NCBI GenBank assembly: GCA_051294375.1
Contig: CM119270.1
Location: forward strand, 2,573,858 to 2,637,857
Direction of reading: 5' to 3'
DNA length: 64,000 nucleotides
Source of the DNA: Paraspadella gotoi
Lineage: Eukaryota; Chaetognatha
Shown here: positions 44,801-57,100 of the stretch, piece by piece
How the letters are laid out: each line of letters opens with the position of its first letter
Position numbering within the stretch: position 1 is the stretch's first letter
Program-made: the position numbers and the translations under genes
The notes under the pieces: generated by a model
Told to the model about the DNA's origin: nothing
Seen by the model: only the letters and a program-made list of their open reading frames with translations
The model's database searches: none

Positions 44801-45119
44801 TAAAAAAAACGCGAAATAACCTAAAAAAACTAATAGAAATAAAAACCCAAACTTCTCCTCCTGCTCCTCCTTCTTCTCTCGAAAGGAAAGAGAGGAAATT
44901 AATAAAAAGAAAAAAAAGAAAAAAGGAAAAATTCTCCTTTCCGAAAAATCATCAACGGGTTCGATTCGGTCTGTCGGTCTGTTTGGAGTAATAGAGATTG
45001 AGGGATGAATAAACGAGGTTCAGTGGCGTGAAAGTTTTTGAGGCAAAACAGAAGGAACAAGAGAGAAAATAAAAAAGACGATGAATCTACGTTTGTGATA
45101 CGGTTGTGCGATGCATTCA

Positions 45120-45600
45120 CATTCATGCAGCAACCAAAAAACAAACTCCAGCATTCATCATTAGCAGCAACCTAAAAACTCACTTCAGCTCGGTATTCAA
45201 CAGCAAACAAAACAATCCAGCATTCTCAATTAAGCAGCAACCAAAACCACCCAGCATCGCTCAGTGGACCAACCACTAATCCATCCCAAAAAACCATCAG
45301 CTCAGTCACCACAAAAACAACTCCAGGCATTCATCATCAGCAGCAACACAAACAACTCAGCATTCAATCATGTCAGCAGCAACAAAAACAACTCAATGCA
45401 TTCAGTTATTCAAGCAGCAACCAAACAACTTCCAGCATTCATTCATCTAACAGAACAAATAATCCAGCATACTTAACACAACCAAAACAACTCCAGCATC
45501 ATATTTCAACAGCAACAAAACCAACTCCAGCACATTATTCAGCAAACCAATCACACTTCACTACAAGTATTCAACAGGCAACCAAAACAACTCCAGCCCC
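45120..45600 (+). repeat. CAGCAACC-type minisatellite, unit about 36 bp
   Basis: Irregular units with CAGCATTCATCATTCAGCAG then CAACCAAAACAACTC. Some units have lost or gained single bases. Translation gives Gln/Thr-rich frames that change with each indel. The same array occurs in both other C copies. Confidence 0.85.
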
Positions 45601-45706
45601 CTTTTGAGTCCCTGGTTTTTGTCCCAGAAAATTTGGTTGATTTATTCGCTGATCGTTTTCGTCAAAAGACTAATTCTCGGCAGCCACTTCTCTCTCTTCT
45701 CTCTCA

Positions 45707-45742
<36 letters not shown>

Positions 45743-45899
45743 TCTCTCTCGTCTCTCTCTCTTCTTCTCTCTCTCCTCTCTCTCTCCGTCCCCCTCCGTT
45801 TTCCTTTATCGCCCGATTTACATTTGGCGTCTCCCATTTTTTTTCCTTTTCGCATTTCTTATCAACTCAAAAGAGAACTCCGATTCTTTTTTCTTTTTT

Positions 45900-47140
45900 T
45901 CGTCCTACCCATTTGGCTTTTTCTACTCTCTCCCTCTAACTCTTTCTATCCCCATTTCTTATTTCTATTCCAACCACATTCTATTTTCTCTTTTACTCCT
46001 TTTTCTTTCTCCCCCCTTCCTCCCTCTAACATCCTTTCCATTTGTTTCATCCCTTTTTCTTTCTATTTCTAAATTCCTTTCCTCCTTTTCTATCCTCTCT
46101 TCCACTTCTCTATTTCTTTCCACCTCTGCTATCGAAAGTTTCCAAAAAAAACTCTACTTAGCCCACACCAATTCGACACCTAACCCCTTCTAAATATTAT
46201 TTTTCCTCGCTTCATGACTTACCATAAAGACACCTCTTCCCCCAATCCCTTACTTTCTCGAACCTCTACCAATCTCCCCCACCCACCCCCCCCTCGTTTT
46301 CCAATCTCGAATCTGTCCCTAGTTTAGATTCCATTTGTTGATCTTTTAAACTTCGCACGTTTGTCTCAACCATGAACGAGTCTTTAACCCCGCAGTCTGT
46401 TACGGAGATTTCGGAAACTCGTTTGAATCTCGCAACGGAAAAAAAAAGGAAGATCAAACAAAAAAAAGTTTCTTTTTTTTTTCCTATCCTACAACTATTT
46501 CTATTTCTTCACTCCCTTTCTCTTCTTCCCTTCTCTACCTCTTCCTCTTTCTCCCCTTTCCCTCTTCTTAATCTTTCTTCTATCTAATCCTCCTCTCCTC
46601 TTCCTTCCCTTCCTCCTTTTCTCTTTCTTCCTCTTCCTCCTTTTCTTCCTTTTCTTTTTTCTCCTTCCACAACGTTTCTATCCTCACTCCCTTTCTATTC
46701 TTTCTTCTTCTCTCCTCCTTCCTCCTCTCTTATCTCTCCTTCTCATCCTCCCTCCTCTTAATCGTTCCTCCTCTCCTCTTAATCTTTTCCCTCATCCTCT
46801 CCTCCTTTTAATCTTCCTCCTCTCTTTCCTTCCCTTCCTCCTTCTCTTTCTTCCTCTCTTTCTTCTCTTCCCCCTTTCCCTTTTCCCTTCCTTTTTTATT
46901 TTTTTGCTCCTTACTACAACTTTCTATTCCTCAAATCCCTTAATCTTTCCTCCTCCTCCTCCTCCTTCCCTTCCTTCTCCTACTTAATTTTTCCTCGTCC
47001 TCTTCCTTCCTTTCCTCCTTTCTCTTCTTGCCTCTTTCCTTCTCTTCCTTTTCTTTTTTTTTCTATTTTTTACCACATCCTTCCGCCATTCTCCTTTCTC
47101 TCTCTCCTCCTCCTCCCCCTTCTCCCTTCTCCCTTCTCCC
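45900..47140. repeat. C/T-rich block with TCTTAATCTTTCCTCC units
   Basis: Over 1.2 kb of polypyrimidine DNA containing repeated blocks such as CTTCCTCCTTTTCTTCC and CTTAATCTTTCCTCC. The frames across it are low-complexity. Confidence 0.8.
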
Positions 47141-47189
47141 CCCCTCCGACTCAATGATGCTAATGGCATCCAATCCTCGCTCTCGCGCC

Positions 47190-47860
47190 GGTTTTAAAAC
47201 CACTTGATTAATCATTCAATGCTAATGTCAACTTGTTCCTCCGTTTAGAGCCCTTTTTCGGCGGACCGTCGGCTGCGCTTGAGAACGGCAGCTGGGCTGG
47301 CTGAAGCGCTGCGGCTGCCGCGTAAGTGGCTGTTTGTTGACTGGCTGTGAGAGTCGGTTGTGACGTTTAGAGAGTGGCATGGCAGTTTGTACGCGGCGGC
47401 AGAATTGGCAGTTGCGCAGGCTTGCGATATTTAGATCGTGAATCAATAACAGACATTGAGCGATGTTATGTGAGAAAAATATAAGCTAGTGAATCATTAC
47501 GGCTGTAATCGTGGACTCTGAATTGTGAATCGTTAGTGGACAGGTCGTAGTCTTCCACCTAAACAAATAGCCAAATAAGAATCAATTTACTGTTTGCGTC
47601 GCATTATGTTACCGCTCACTGTTTTAGGTGCAACAAACTTTCTCCCTTGTCTTCGTGCCGGCAATCGAAAACATTTTCTCCGCGCTCCCTCGAAAAGTCG
47701 ACGCGCGGCACGTACGACTCCGCTCCTGCAGCTGCGTCCCCACGCCGGCGCCGCCGGAGTTTGCCGTCGCAGCACCCGGTTTCTCTTGTTATATCATGGA
47801 AAGAAGGGCGAAAGAGACGGAGCGGGAGGCGGCATCCTTAAAATCTGGGATCCATAATTT
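47190..47860. other. GC-rich end of duplication C
   Basis: GGCTGGCTGAAGCGCTGCGG-type sequence, then TGACTGGCTGTGAGAGTCGG repeats and a CpG-rich patch (47690-47780) with short frames on both strands. The homologous stretch at 63320-64000 has many indels in these frames, so protein coding is not conserved between the copies. Confidence 0.4.
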
Positions 47861-47894
47861 TGGAATGAATTCCCTTGTTTGGTGTTTTGTTGCC

Positions 47895-48090
47895 CGGAGA
47901 AGATAAGGGAAGAAAGGGGGAGAGAGAGGGGGGAGGAGGAAAGGGAGAAGGAGAGGAAAAGAGAGGAAAAGGAAAAAACGGAAATAAAGAGAAATAAGAA
48001 AGAAAGAATGAAGAGAGAGAGACGAGAAGAGAGATCGAGAGAGAGAGGAAGAGAGGAGGAGAGAAATGAGAGAGAGAGAAGAGAGTTATC
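47895..48090. repeat. GA-rich purine block
   Basis: AGGGGGAGAGAGAGG-type run, no gene. Confidence 0.8.
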
Positions 48091-48620
48091 CGCGTCCGTG
48101 AGCTAAAAGATATAATAAAAAGGGAAAACAGAGAAACTCTATTGCTAACAACAACGACGACGACACGACGGACGACGACAATTTACGTAACGGGCAAAGG
48201 AACTTGACGCTTTCTCTTTCAATCCGCACCTCCCCACCGCGAATTCCCTCAACGTTGACAACCACCCTCACCTCCCTCACCCCTCCAACCCACCATCAGA
48301 ACCCCTCGACCCTTCCCCCCTTTATTCCCCCTCCCGTTCTCCACTTTTCAGTCCCAATCGTTTCCCCCCCCGCCCCGCTGATTAAAGTTGGACGTCATTT
48401 CGTCGTCGCCGGCATCGTCGTCGTCTCTCGTCGTCGTCTCGGCTACCAATTACGTCATTCGCAGAATCTCCGCCGAACCATGATGACAGCTAATAGTCTT
48501 CCGCCGCGCGATCGCTTCTTTTATGCTTGGTCCGTCGTCTCGTCGTCGTCGTCGTCGTCGTTCGTCGTGCGTCTGTCAGCATCTTTTCGCTTTTCTCCTA
48601 TAATTCCGTGCCGATGTTTT
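48091..48620. other. Unassigned stretch with (GTC)n runs
   Basis: C-rich sequence (48225-48380) then GTC triplet runs near 48400-48440 and 48537-48565. The 247-codon + frame at 48204-48947 is made of these and the following repeat. Confidence 0.5.
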
Positions 48621-48885
48621 ATCATCATCTCATTCATCATCATCATCATCATGCATTCATCACATCATCATCATCATCATCATTCATTCATCACATCATT
48701 CATCCTCATCAAATCATCGTCATCATCATCATTATTCATCTTCCATCTATCAATCATCATCACCATATATCGATATCATATATCATCTTCATCATTATCA
48801 GCGTATCATCATCAAAATAATAATCATTATCCATCATCATCATCATCATATCATCATCATCGTCATCATCACCATTGCGTCCATG
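48621..48885. repeat. (CAT)n microsatellite block
   Basis: Interrupted ATC/CAT triplets with CATTCATCA interruptions, giving His- or Ser-rich frames. Confidence 0.9.
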
Positions 48886-49124
48886 TCTGTTGTCTAGTAT
48901 CCTTACATTTAATTACATTATTCTTCATCTTTTTTTCTCGTCTCTGATCGCGAATAAACTCGTCAAGGAGACGCTTCGTTACGCCTCGGGTTGCTAAGGA
49001 GTCCGTGTCTACTTTACGCGCTGCGAAGAAAGTTTCGTCACTGGCGACGCCGTTTGCTAAGACTCGTGACGCGCATTAAAGATGGCACTCATCGAGGGGC
49101 CCTCTGAACGTCAGCGCTAGTACA
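48886..49124. other. CpG-rich stretch, unassigned
   Basis: Repeated GACGC, CGTC and GCTAAG words (48960-49075), no gene recognised. It leads directly into the minisatellite that follows. Confidence 0.4.
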
Positions 49125-49312
49125 CATTCTTCAAATTTGGCTGTCTCAGCAATAAAGAGCTCTTTTCAAATTGGCGCTCGCAAAGGGCTTCTCAAATTGC
49201 GCTCGTGCAAAGGAGCTCTTTCTGAAATTCGCTCAGCAATGGAGAGCTCTTCTGAAATGGCGCTCAGCAAAGGGACTCTTTTTCAAAATTGCGCTTAGCT
49301 TATGAGGTACTT
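49125..49312. repeat. About 36-bp minisatellite with GAGCTC cores
   Basis: Five to six units of GAGCTCTTTTCAAATTGGCG followed by CTCAGCAAAG, varying by single bases. GAGCTC and the GGCGCTC/GAGCTCT words give each unit some internal symmetry. Confidence 0.8.
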
Positions 49313-50220
49313 CGTCACTCGTCGCTAAGCGGGCGTGAACAAAAGAACAAATGGCCGAAGTGAAGTTATCAAGAGATGCGATTACATCACCCCGTCCCAT
49401 TCATAAAATCTCGCCGAGAGAATGAAGAGAGAGAGAGAGAGATGAGAGAGAGATGAGAGAGAGAGGAAGAGATATAGAGAAGAGAGAAATCTATGGGCCT
49501 TGCTAACTCGAATAAAACAGGCGTACTTTTCTTTCTGTTTTGAATATAAGGATGAAACATTAAAGAAGAAAGGAAGAAAGTCGATATAAGAATGAGACTA
49601 GTTGTTGGTTTTTGTTAGTTGGTCCAGGGTTCGTTGTTTTTGTCCATTGGCACGGTGGTTTATGACGATTACGTATGCATATCTTTAATACTGTAGATTA
49701 TCAAATACAAATTCTATTAATAGATAGAACAAAAATGAATTGTTTGACAAAAGCAAAAAAAGCTCTAAAGCTGAAGGAGTTACGTCTTGAATAGAATGTA
49801 TTATAAACCATAGACTAGGTCTTCAGTCCACGTCCAAAATCATGCATATTGATATTGAATGTTGATTATTTCCTTCGTCGAAAATACTTAAATTAATATG
49901 ATTCATTAAAAAATATATTTTTGACACTGCATAAAATAAAAAAATTCTCATAAAGAATAATACACGTTCTCTTTTTATATAATCCAAACATTAAAAGTTG
50001 AATAAATCTAGATCTCTTCGTTCCGATTTAAAAAAAAAATTAAGAAAATAAATTCATATCATCGTCTAATAGTCAACTCATCTTAGACTCATGAACGAAC
50101 ACGAAAACCAATGTTCTCTCCTTCCTTTATCCTCCATAGTTCATGGATAACGCTCTCGATCTTTTAAGCTCATTACTTCAATCAGACACGTAGCGCACAC
50201 ATATCAAATGTTTTATAAGG
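49313..50220. other. Mostly AT-rich stretch, no gene
   Basis: A GA tract at 49427-49475, then AT-rich sequence without recognisable features. Confidence 0.5.
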
Positions 50221-50590
50221 CACAACTTCATTACACTTTCTCTCTCTTCCTCTCTCTCTTCTCTCTTCTCTCCTCTCTCTCTCTCCCTCTCCTCTCTCTC
50301 TCTCATCTCTCTATGAACAGACGAACGTCTAGTTTCACACGCTGTTAAGGGAGAGAGAACATGCCTGTTGCAAATCCCCCCTACGCGCTCGCCTTCTTTC
50401 TTTTTTTTCTTTTTTTTTTCTTTTTTTCTCTTCTTGCCTTTATTCTTTTACTCTCTTCATTTCCTTCTGTTAATACAACGCACTTCGACTGGCTCTTCTC
50501 GTACTCTTTTCTATTTCTTTCTTTCTTCTTCTTTCTTTCTTTCTCTTCTTTCTTTCTTCTCTTTCTCTTTCTTTCTTCTTTCTACACAAA
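50221..50590. repeat. TC tract and (TTTC)n block
   Basis: TC-rich run at 50237-50312 and TTTC-rich runs at 50393-50450 and 50510-50582. Low-complexity frames only. Confidence 0.85.
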
Positions 50591-50794
50591 AAATCATACA
50601 CCCTATTGAAACAAATTTGTACATAAATATCAAAACAAACTCTCAATACACCCATGTCTTGATTGAATCTAAGTGAATCTAATACTTGAATGTAGATTAA
50701 AACACATAATCTAAAAGCAATCTACTATAACCATTCTTAAAATCAACTTAACCACAGAAAAATATAAAAAAATAATAAAAATAATCAATTCCAA
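50591..50794. other. AT-rich stretch, nothing recognised
   Basis: No site or gene supported. Confidence 0.5.
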
Positions 50795-50805
50795 CTCTCC
50801 CGGAC

Positions 50806-50837
<32 letters not shown>

Positions 50838-52290
50838 ACGACAGGAGAGATTGAAATGTTATGTGGAGCGGTTTTGAAACCAAGAGGCAAAAGCGTGAGC
50901 GAGAAATAGGGGAGAGAAGGCTGAGAGGAAAGGAAAGGGGACGTGGGGTGAGGAAGGGAAAAGAGGAGGTGGGATCGGAGGAAAGGAAAAAGGGAGGAAA
51001 GAAAATAGAAAAGAGAAGAAAAGGAAAGAAAAGATTATGGATAGAATTAGGTAGAGACGTTTATTTCTTTGATAATAAGTCAGGAAGAAATGAGATATAA
51101 AGTTTTAGTTGTGTAAATTGTATTATATAAATATTATAATTAAAATATGCAATGAAAATTGATAGAGTTAGGAAAAAAAGATGAGGAGAAAAGGAGAAAG
51201 CTATGAACAAGATAGAGTGGTCTTTTCATACAATAGAAACATTTTTTGGAAATATTANNNNNNNNNNNNNNNNNNNNNNNNNTACCATTCATTGATAGGG
51301 AAGCCAGGTACTCTGGGAGTGAATAAACGAGACTTGAGAGAGTCTGATTATAATTATATTGTTAAGAGTGAATGGAGCTAAACCACCAAAGCCTGTCCAA
51401 AGTCAGGGGCCAAGATACTAGCTTATTTATAATGATGTAAATTCTTATATTGGTTGTACCAATCATTAATAAAAAAAAACCTGCGAAACTAAAAAAAACT
51501 AATAGACATAAAAACCCAAACTCTCCCCGCCTCCTCCCTTCTTCTCTCGCAAAGGAAAGAGAGGAAATAAAAAAGAAAAAAAAGAAAAAAGGAAAAATTC
51601 TCCTTTTCGAAAAAATCATCGACGGGTTCGATTCGGTCGGTCGGTCTGTTTGGAGTAAAGAGATTGAGGGAGAATAAACGAAGGTTCCAGTGCGTGAAAG
51701 GTTTTTGAAGGCAAAACAGAAGGAACAAAGAGAAAATAAAAAAGACGAATGAATCTACGTTTTGTGATACGTGTGCGATGCATTCACATTCAGCAGCACA
51801 AAAACAACTCCAGCATTCATCATTCACAGCAACCAAAACTCACTTCAGCTCGGTTTCAACAGCAAACAAAACAATCCAGCATTGCATCAATTAAGCAGCA
51901 ACCAAAACCAACTCCAGCATTCATCATTCAGCACACAAAAACAACTCCAGCATTCATCAGTCAGCAGCAACCAAACAACTCAGCATTCAATCATGTCAGC
52001 AGCAACAAAACACTTCAGCATCAGTTATTCAACAGCAACCAAACAACTCCAGCATTCATCATCAAACAGCAACCAAAACAACTCCAGCATCAGTATTCCA
52101 ACAGCAAAACAAAACTCCACAATTATCTCAAGCAAACCAATCCACTTCAAGCAAAGTATTCAACAGGGCAACCAAAACAACTCCAGCCCCTTTTGAAGTC
52201 CCTGTTTTGTTGTCCCGAGAAAATTTGGTTGATTTATTCGCTGATCGTTTTTCGTCAAAAGACTATTCTCGCAGCCATTTCATCTCTCTC
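50795..52290. repeat. Duplication C, copy 2 (first half only)
   Basis: Same order as 44165-45700: (GAC)n, the TGTTATGTGGAGCGG block, purine-rich DNA, R1 element, GGGTTCGATTCGGTC, CAGCAACC array (51780-52190), TTCGCTGATCG, then TC tract. Identity ends in the TC tract. The 25-N gap at 51258-51282 falls where copy 1 is continuous. Confidence 0.88.
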
Positions 52291-52960
52291 TCATCTCTCT
52301 CTCTCTCTCTCTCTCTGTCTTCTCTCTCTTTCTCTCAGTCTCTTCTCTTCTTCTCTCTCATTTTCTCATCTTCTCATGTCGTCTCTCATCTTTTTTGCTT
52401 TTCTTCTCTCTCTCTTGTTCTAACGATCTATCTATTCCTCATATCTTTCATGATAGTTTGTTGGCTTTCTTTTCGTCTCATTTCTCTTCTTTGGTTTTCC
52501 TTTGCTCGCTAAGTTATTACTTCGACTCCGTATTTTGGTATAAAGGAGGTGGCCTTGTACATATCTCGGCGCATTTTTCAATAAATTACAGGTATATCTA
52601 TTGGTCCGCGTAATTCTCTTTGTTGTAGTTTAACTACCCGCGTTACTGCTTGGTTTTTCTCTCGCACTGTCTCTTGTGTAAGTTGCATTCTCTAATTAAT
52701 CGTTCTGTCTGAATCCTCCGTGTCACCGATACTTCTATTTTCATGACTTGTTCTATCGTGCTTACTTCACGTAGTCTTCTCTTCCTCTTACTCGCTATCA
52801 ATTCTCTATCCATTTGAGTGTTTTGGTCCGATAATTTTTATTATTTGATTCTCCTGATTTCGCTTGACTACGACGATTAGCTTTAACAATTTGCCTTTAC
52901 AAATCTCACTTTACTCCAGTATATCGCCTTTGAGTTTTTTTCACATTATTGATCCATGAT
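52291..52960. other. TC tract then repeat-poor sequence
   Basis: TC-rich to about 52420, then the window changes to ordinary-complexity, T/C-leaning sequence that continues to 61.3 kb. No gene identified. Confidence 0.4.
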
Positions 52961-53972
52961 TGTTATAAGTTCTATCTTTTATGAAATGTTTTTAATATAT
53001 CCATTCGAGTTGAACCAGCGCGTTGTGAGTGAACGGTCGGAATGTTCCTTCCCGTCCGCGCTGAGGCGGCGATTGGCCTTCTTCTTCTTGATCGGCGCCG
53101 TCTGCCATTTGATTTCGACGACTCATACGAGCTACCCGTCTTCTCCCATTGTAATCCCGTCTGGCGGGGCGTTTCGGTCTCGACGAGAGTAGAACTGCAC
53201 CTTGTCCCTTCCTCATTTTCGGCTTGTGTTTCGCTGCATTTTTCGTCGCTCACTGTAGACGAGATTATCACTCTGAGTGCCAACGGTTTCGCGGGTATGT
53301 TTAAGAATCTGCCACCACCCTCACACCCTTGCTCACGCCGCCCTCATTGCAATCCCCCTTACCGCCGCTGCGTATGGGTTAAGGTTGAGTCGCCATGTCC
53401 GATGTAAATCATACGCGATACAGAAATATTGCTGGAGATGTGCAATAAATCGCTCTTTGGATTCAGAAGAATTCGAAGATTTTTAATGGGCGTCGATTCA
53501 TATACCCGTCTGATATTTTCACTAAGATCCAGTTTCGAAAATGTGTGTACAGACGTCTAATCTCTAGACGGGATGACTGCGTTGATAATGGCTTTTTGAT
53601 TCTTCAACGGATCAACTCTTTCCCATGCTCCTCCCCGAGAGTTGCGGGGCGTATTTGGGGTACCGAAGGTCCAGGTAATTACCTGGTGGACTGGCGATTT
53701 CTTCGTGAAAGTTTTCGTGTTGCGGTGTTGAGGAGATGATCCGCAATTGCTTCTCGATTCTTCATAGTTGCTCGCTCGCTACTTACGAGTATTTGTACTC
53801 TGTTGTCCGAGATGAATGTGCGTACACATGGGTAAACATTTTTAAATCTAATTAGCGCGCAGAGCATGTGATTGCGATGTCAGGGGGTGTCCTTTAGTAT
53901 ATTTCATAGGTACGGCTCGAAAGCCGTAGTTTAAAACATGTGAATATTTACTACAATATTCTTTTTGTTCAG
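52960..53972. other. Unidentified coding-like sequence, both strands open
   Basis: CpG-rich 53040-53290 stays open on + (with ALRRRLAFFFLIGAVCHLIS in one frame, a hydrophobic segment) and on - (a Ser/Arg-rich frame). A donor-like GCGG|GTATGT lies near 53294. A further + frame (53277-53486) has a hydrophobic stretch and ends DSEEFEDF. Which strand codes, if either, cannot be decided by eye. Confidence 0.25.
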
Positions 53973-54196
53973 GCACCGCGCCCAGCATTGTTTTCACCTA
54001 TGGTATGACGCCAAAAACAAATCAAGTTCCAGTTAATCTCAAATGGAATTTGCATTTCGTTTACACGGGAGACTCTGGATGTTCAGACATCTTTTTTGCG
54101 GCGTTGGAAATTCCTTCTAAGTTCTCTGACATTCCCTATCAAACACCGGCGACAGATCCTTCTCCCATCTGCTGGCACTTCCCCTCCCAACACAAG
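53973..54196 (+). CDS. Possible internal exon, unidentified
   Basis: A good acceptor (TTCTTTTTGTTCAG) precedes 74 open codons that end at a plausible donor CACAAG|GTAAAT at 54197. The predicted peptide includes LKWNLHFVYTGDSGCSDIFF, with ordinary composition. The frame itself stays open to 54347. A minus-strand frame overlaps it (54083-54373). No family recognised. Confidence 0.3.
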
Positions 54197-57100
54197 GTAA
54201 ATCTTTTGTCTCAAGTGAATGGAATGTTGCACATAGCACCAGAATGGAATAAATGTGATCATGTTATTGGCGACACTCACGTGATGGAGTCGACATTCCT
54301 CATACATTCCTTTTGTAATATTAATTGGGATGTTAGCGTCAATATTTAGTGATAACCCTTTCGAGTTCCCCAACCTCCCTCCTCAGTCCTTCATATCAAA
54401 CCCTCCTACGTCGACGATACTGGACATTCATAGCGACAATATCTCGACATTACTACTTCTCAATTCTCCTGTTGGGAAAATTCGTCGTCATGACTCCGCA
54501 ACTTATAATTCGAAATATTTCTTTTTTCGAAATGTTTTCCCTTTGATTGCTTTGAATCAATTTTAACTCTGCTCTCTTATATTCGTCTCCCGTTCATTCT
54601 CATTTCTTTTTTCTCTATCGTTTCTCCTTTCTTCTTTCGAATTCTATTTTCGATCAATCTCTTCACTGCTTTTACAAAGTAAACAATTATATTTTCACAA
54701 CCTTCTTTCACCAATCACTAATTATTTTTTCCGGGCGAGCGGTTCAGCACCCCAATCCTCTTTTTCATGTTCAATTGGTACACTTTTTCGGATACTCTCG
54801 TTGTAGAATTAGCAAGAAATAAGTTCCACCTCGGACCTAAAATCACTATCGTCGTGAATTGCGCTGAATATTTACATTACCCTTCTCTTACTTTTTCTCA
54901 TATCTGTCTAAAGATCGTTCGTAGTACGGGCCAGCTCTTTCTCGTTTTTGGCGAAAGCCATTATCTGGGTCCTTTGTGACTCTCCTTTTTCCCCAGCTTT
55001 CAGATCGATCACGCGCATACTAACTCCACGACTGTCAAAATCGCTGGTTTCTATGCACGATGCGTACATATATTCTCCGCATTCACCCTTGTTCTCGAGG
55101 GAGTCGAATTGGTTTTCAATGCGAAAGTTTTCATAATGTTTTAAAACGTTTCTTCAAGTCTCTATCACATCGATATTACTTGTGATCGAAATCTCGTTCA
55201 GTCATGTTTGAGATTAGTTCGTCAAATTCTTCACGGCGCCTTCTCTTAATCAATTGTGTCTTCGAGTCTGTCTGCGCCGGCCAAATGCTTGCCGCGCTTC
55301 ACGTTCCAGTCTTGCATTGAATCTCCATGATCAAGTTGGTCCCTCCAACTATAATTTTTTCTTGCATCTTACTGGTACTAAGCGTGAGCTTTAAGCAAAA
55401 AGTAATGTCACGTGACTTTTTTCTCCGTCTTTTATTCTCCTTCTTTATGTAAAATAGGCCCACTACATAAGCCTTCGTAACTTGCCATCACAAAACAACC
55501 GATCAACGATGTCTTACACATTCTCAATCCCAAGATGCTCGTCCACCGTGGAATTTAATCTTTTTCAAAGAAAAGCACATTTTCTTTCGCCACCTTGTCA
55601 AACGCCTCGAACAAGCTCTTCAGGCAACGTCGTCCGCAAGTCCCAGCCCTTCCATCACTCACACCATCTTTTGGAATTCTGCTTCTCCCTTTTCACACCG
55701 AAACGGCGCCACCCGACGCGCAGGCGGGATCGACAGAGCCGACGCGACCAGCTCAAGACTTCTTCCTTCTCCGTCTATCGCCTCCTTCTCTGCTATTGGT
55801 CTGTTACTCGTACAAAGAAAACTATACACGTTTCGTAATTGCGTATCCCGTTCCCAAAACTTTAGAATCATGTTCATCGCGCGACGGACTTCCTCCCGGT
55901 CATTGCAATTCGACACGCGGCCAAACCGCGTCGAGATTACCTCCCAGTTCTTCCTCCAACCCCCCGTCAACTGCTTCGTATCGCCGTTTCATCTTCTTCT
56001 TCATCTCCTTCTGGATCGTCCAACTCTACGGATTTGAGGAATGTGAAGCCTCTGCCCTTTTGTGAATCGACGACCGCCTCTCATCATCAGCCTTCCGTTA
56101 TGTCTAATCCGATCTTTCTAGCTACTCTTTATGCCGTCTCAGCGCGCCGAGAGAATAATTCATCCTACACTAAACTTTGAGGAAAAAACTGCGATGATTC
56201 CACTTCACGTGAAAATTCTCACACATGAAACCAGCTCTACGCCTGATAACCCGCAAGCACGAACGGTCGCGACCTTCTCCCGGATGAGCACCCGCTATAT
56301 CCCTGTCGCTCGATTACACGGTCGTGTACCAGCGGCTCGTGAAAACTCTCCAACGTCTGCAACGGGATTTGTCTGTAATAGCCAGTGGTATCTGAAGCTA
56401 GCTACGGATACTTTTTGGTCTATGTAATGACTTGGTGAAAGAAGCCCTTGATGTCTGCGAAATCGTTATATCTCTTTTGCGGAAGCTTCAGCCTAATCAT
56501 GCCAATTAACGGAGTGAGGTTGTCCGCCGTCCAATCAAGTGATCATTTCAGCCGCATTCCCGGATGTCCCGTCTCGATGCTGCATCTTGACAAATTCTGA
56601 ACTTGCCGGATTTGATCCCGCTCTCACCGCGGACAGACGAGCATAACGGCGCGAAACATTCCGAGCTGACCCGGGCGGGCGAGATGCATCCATCATACGG
56701 CCTTGTCTACGCATGGCCCCACATTCCGATTCTGTACTCCTCCTCGTTCGGATCACATTAACAGCCCCTTCCTTCAGACGGATCCTATCCGCATCTTGTT
56801 CGGCCGCAAACTTCTCGCTCTGGGCTCGTCCCGCCGTTTTTTCACCCACTTACCTTTGACAGTCGTCTTTAATCGTCTTCGAGAAACTCGCAAGTCCTTT
56901 TCCTTCCCTTTTTCCAACGGCAGAACGGCGCTAATCTAATGACCAGTCACTTCTCTCTCGTTAAATAAATTCGTTCTCCATGCCCAGCTGCTTCTAGAGC
57001 ATAACTGTCTTCAGGGACCGACGGCGATTGCTGCACCTCAGATGGATATGCTCTCAGTTCCTCTCTGATCAAAAAATCCATGACGAACATCGATGCAGAT

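Larger units (their letters stand above)
44165..47860. repeat. Duplication C, copy 1 (longest)
   Basis: Starts in (GAC)n, then TGTTATGTGGAGCGGTTTTG, a purine-rich block, AT-rich DNA with an R1 element (44590-44800), GGGTTCGATTCGGTC (44957), the CAGCAACC minisatellite (45120-45600), a TC tract (45690-45790), a long C/T-rich block (45900-47140), and a GC-rich end (47190-47860). Its first half recurs at 50795-52290 and its second half at 61293-64000. Confidence 0.88.

Noticed and set aside
51749-52423. 224-codon + frame
   Set aside because: Minisatellite followed by a TC tract; the homologous stretches at 45 and 61 kb do not keep the frame.
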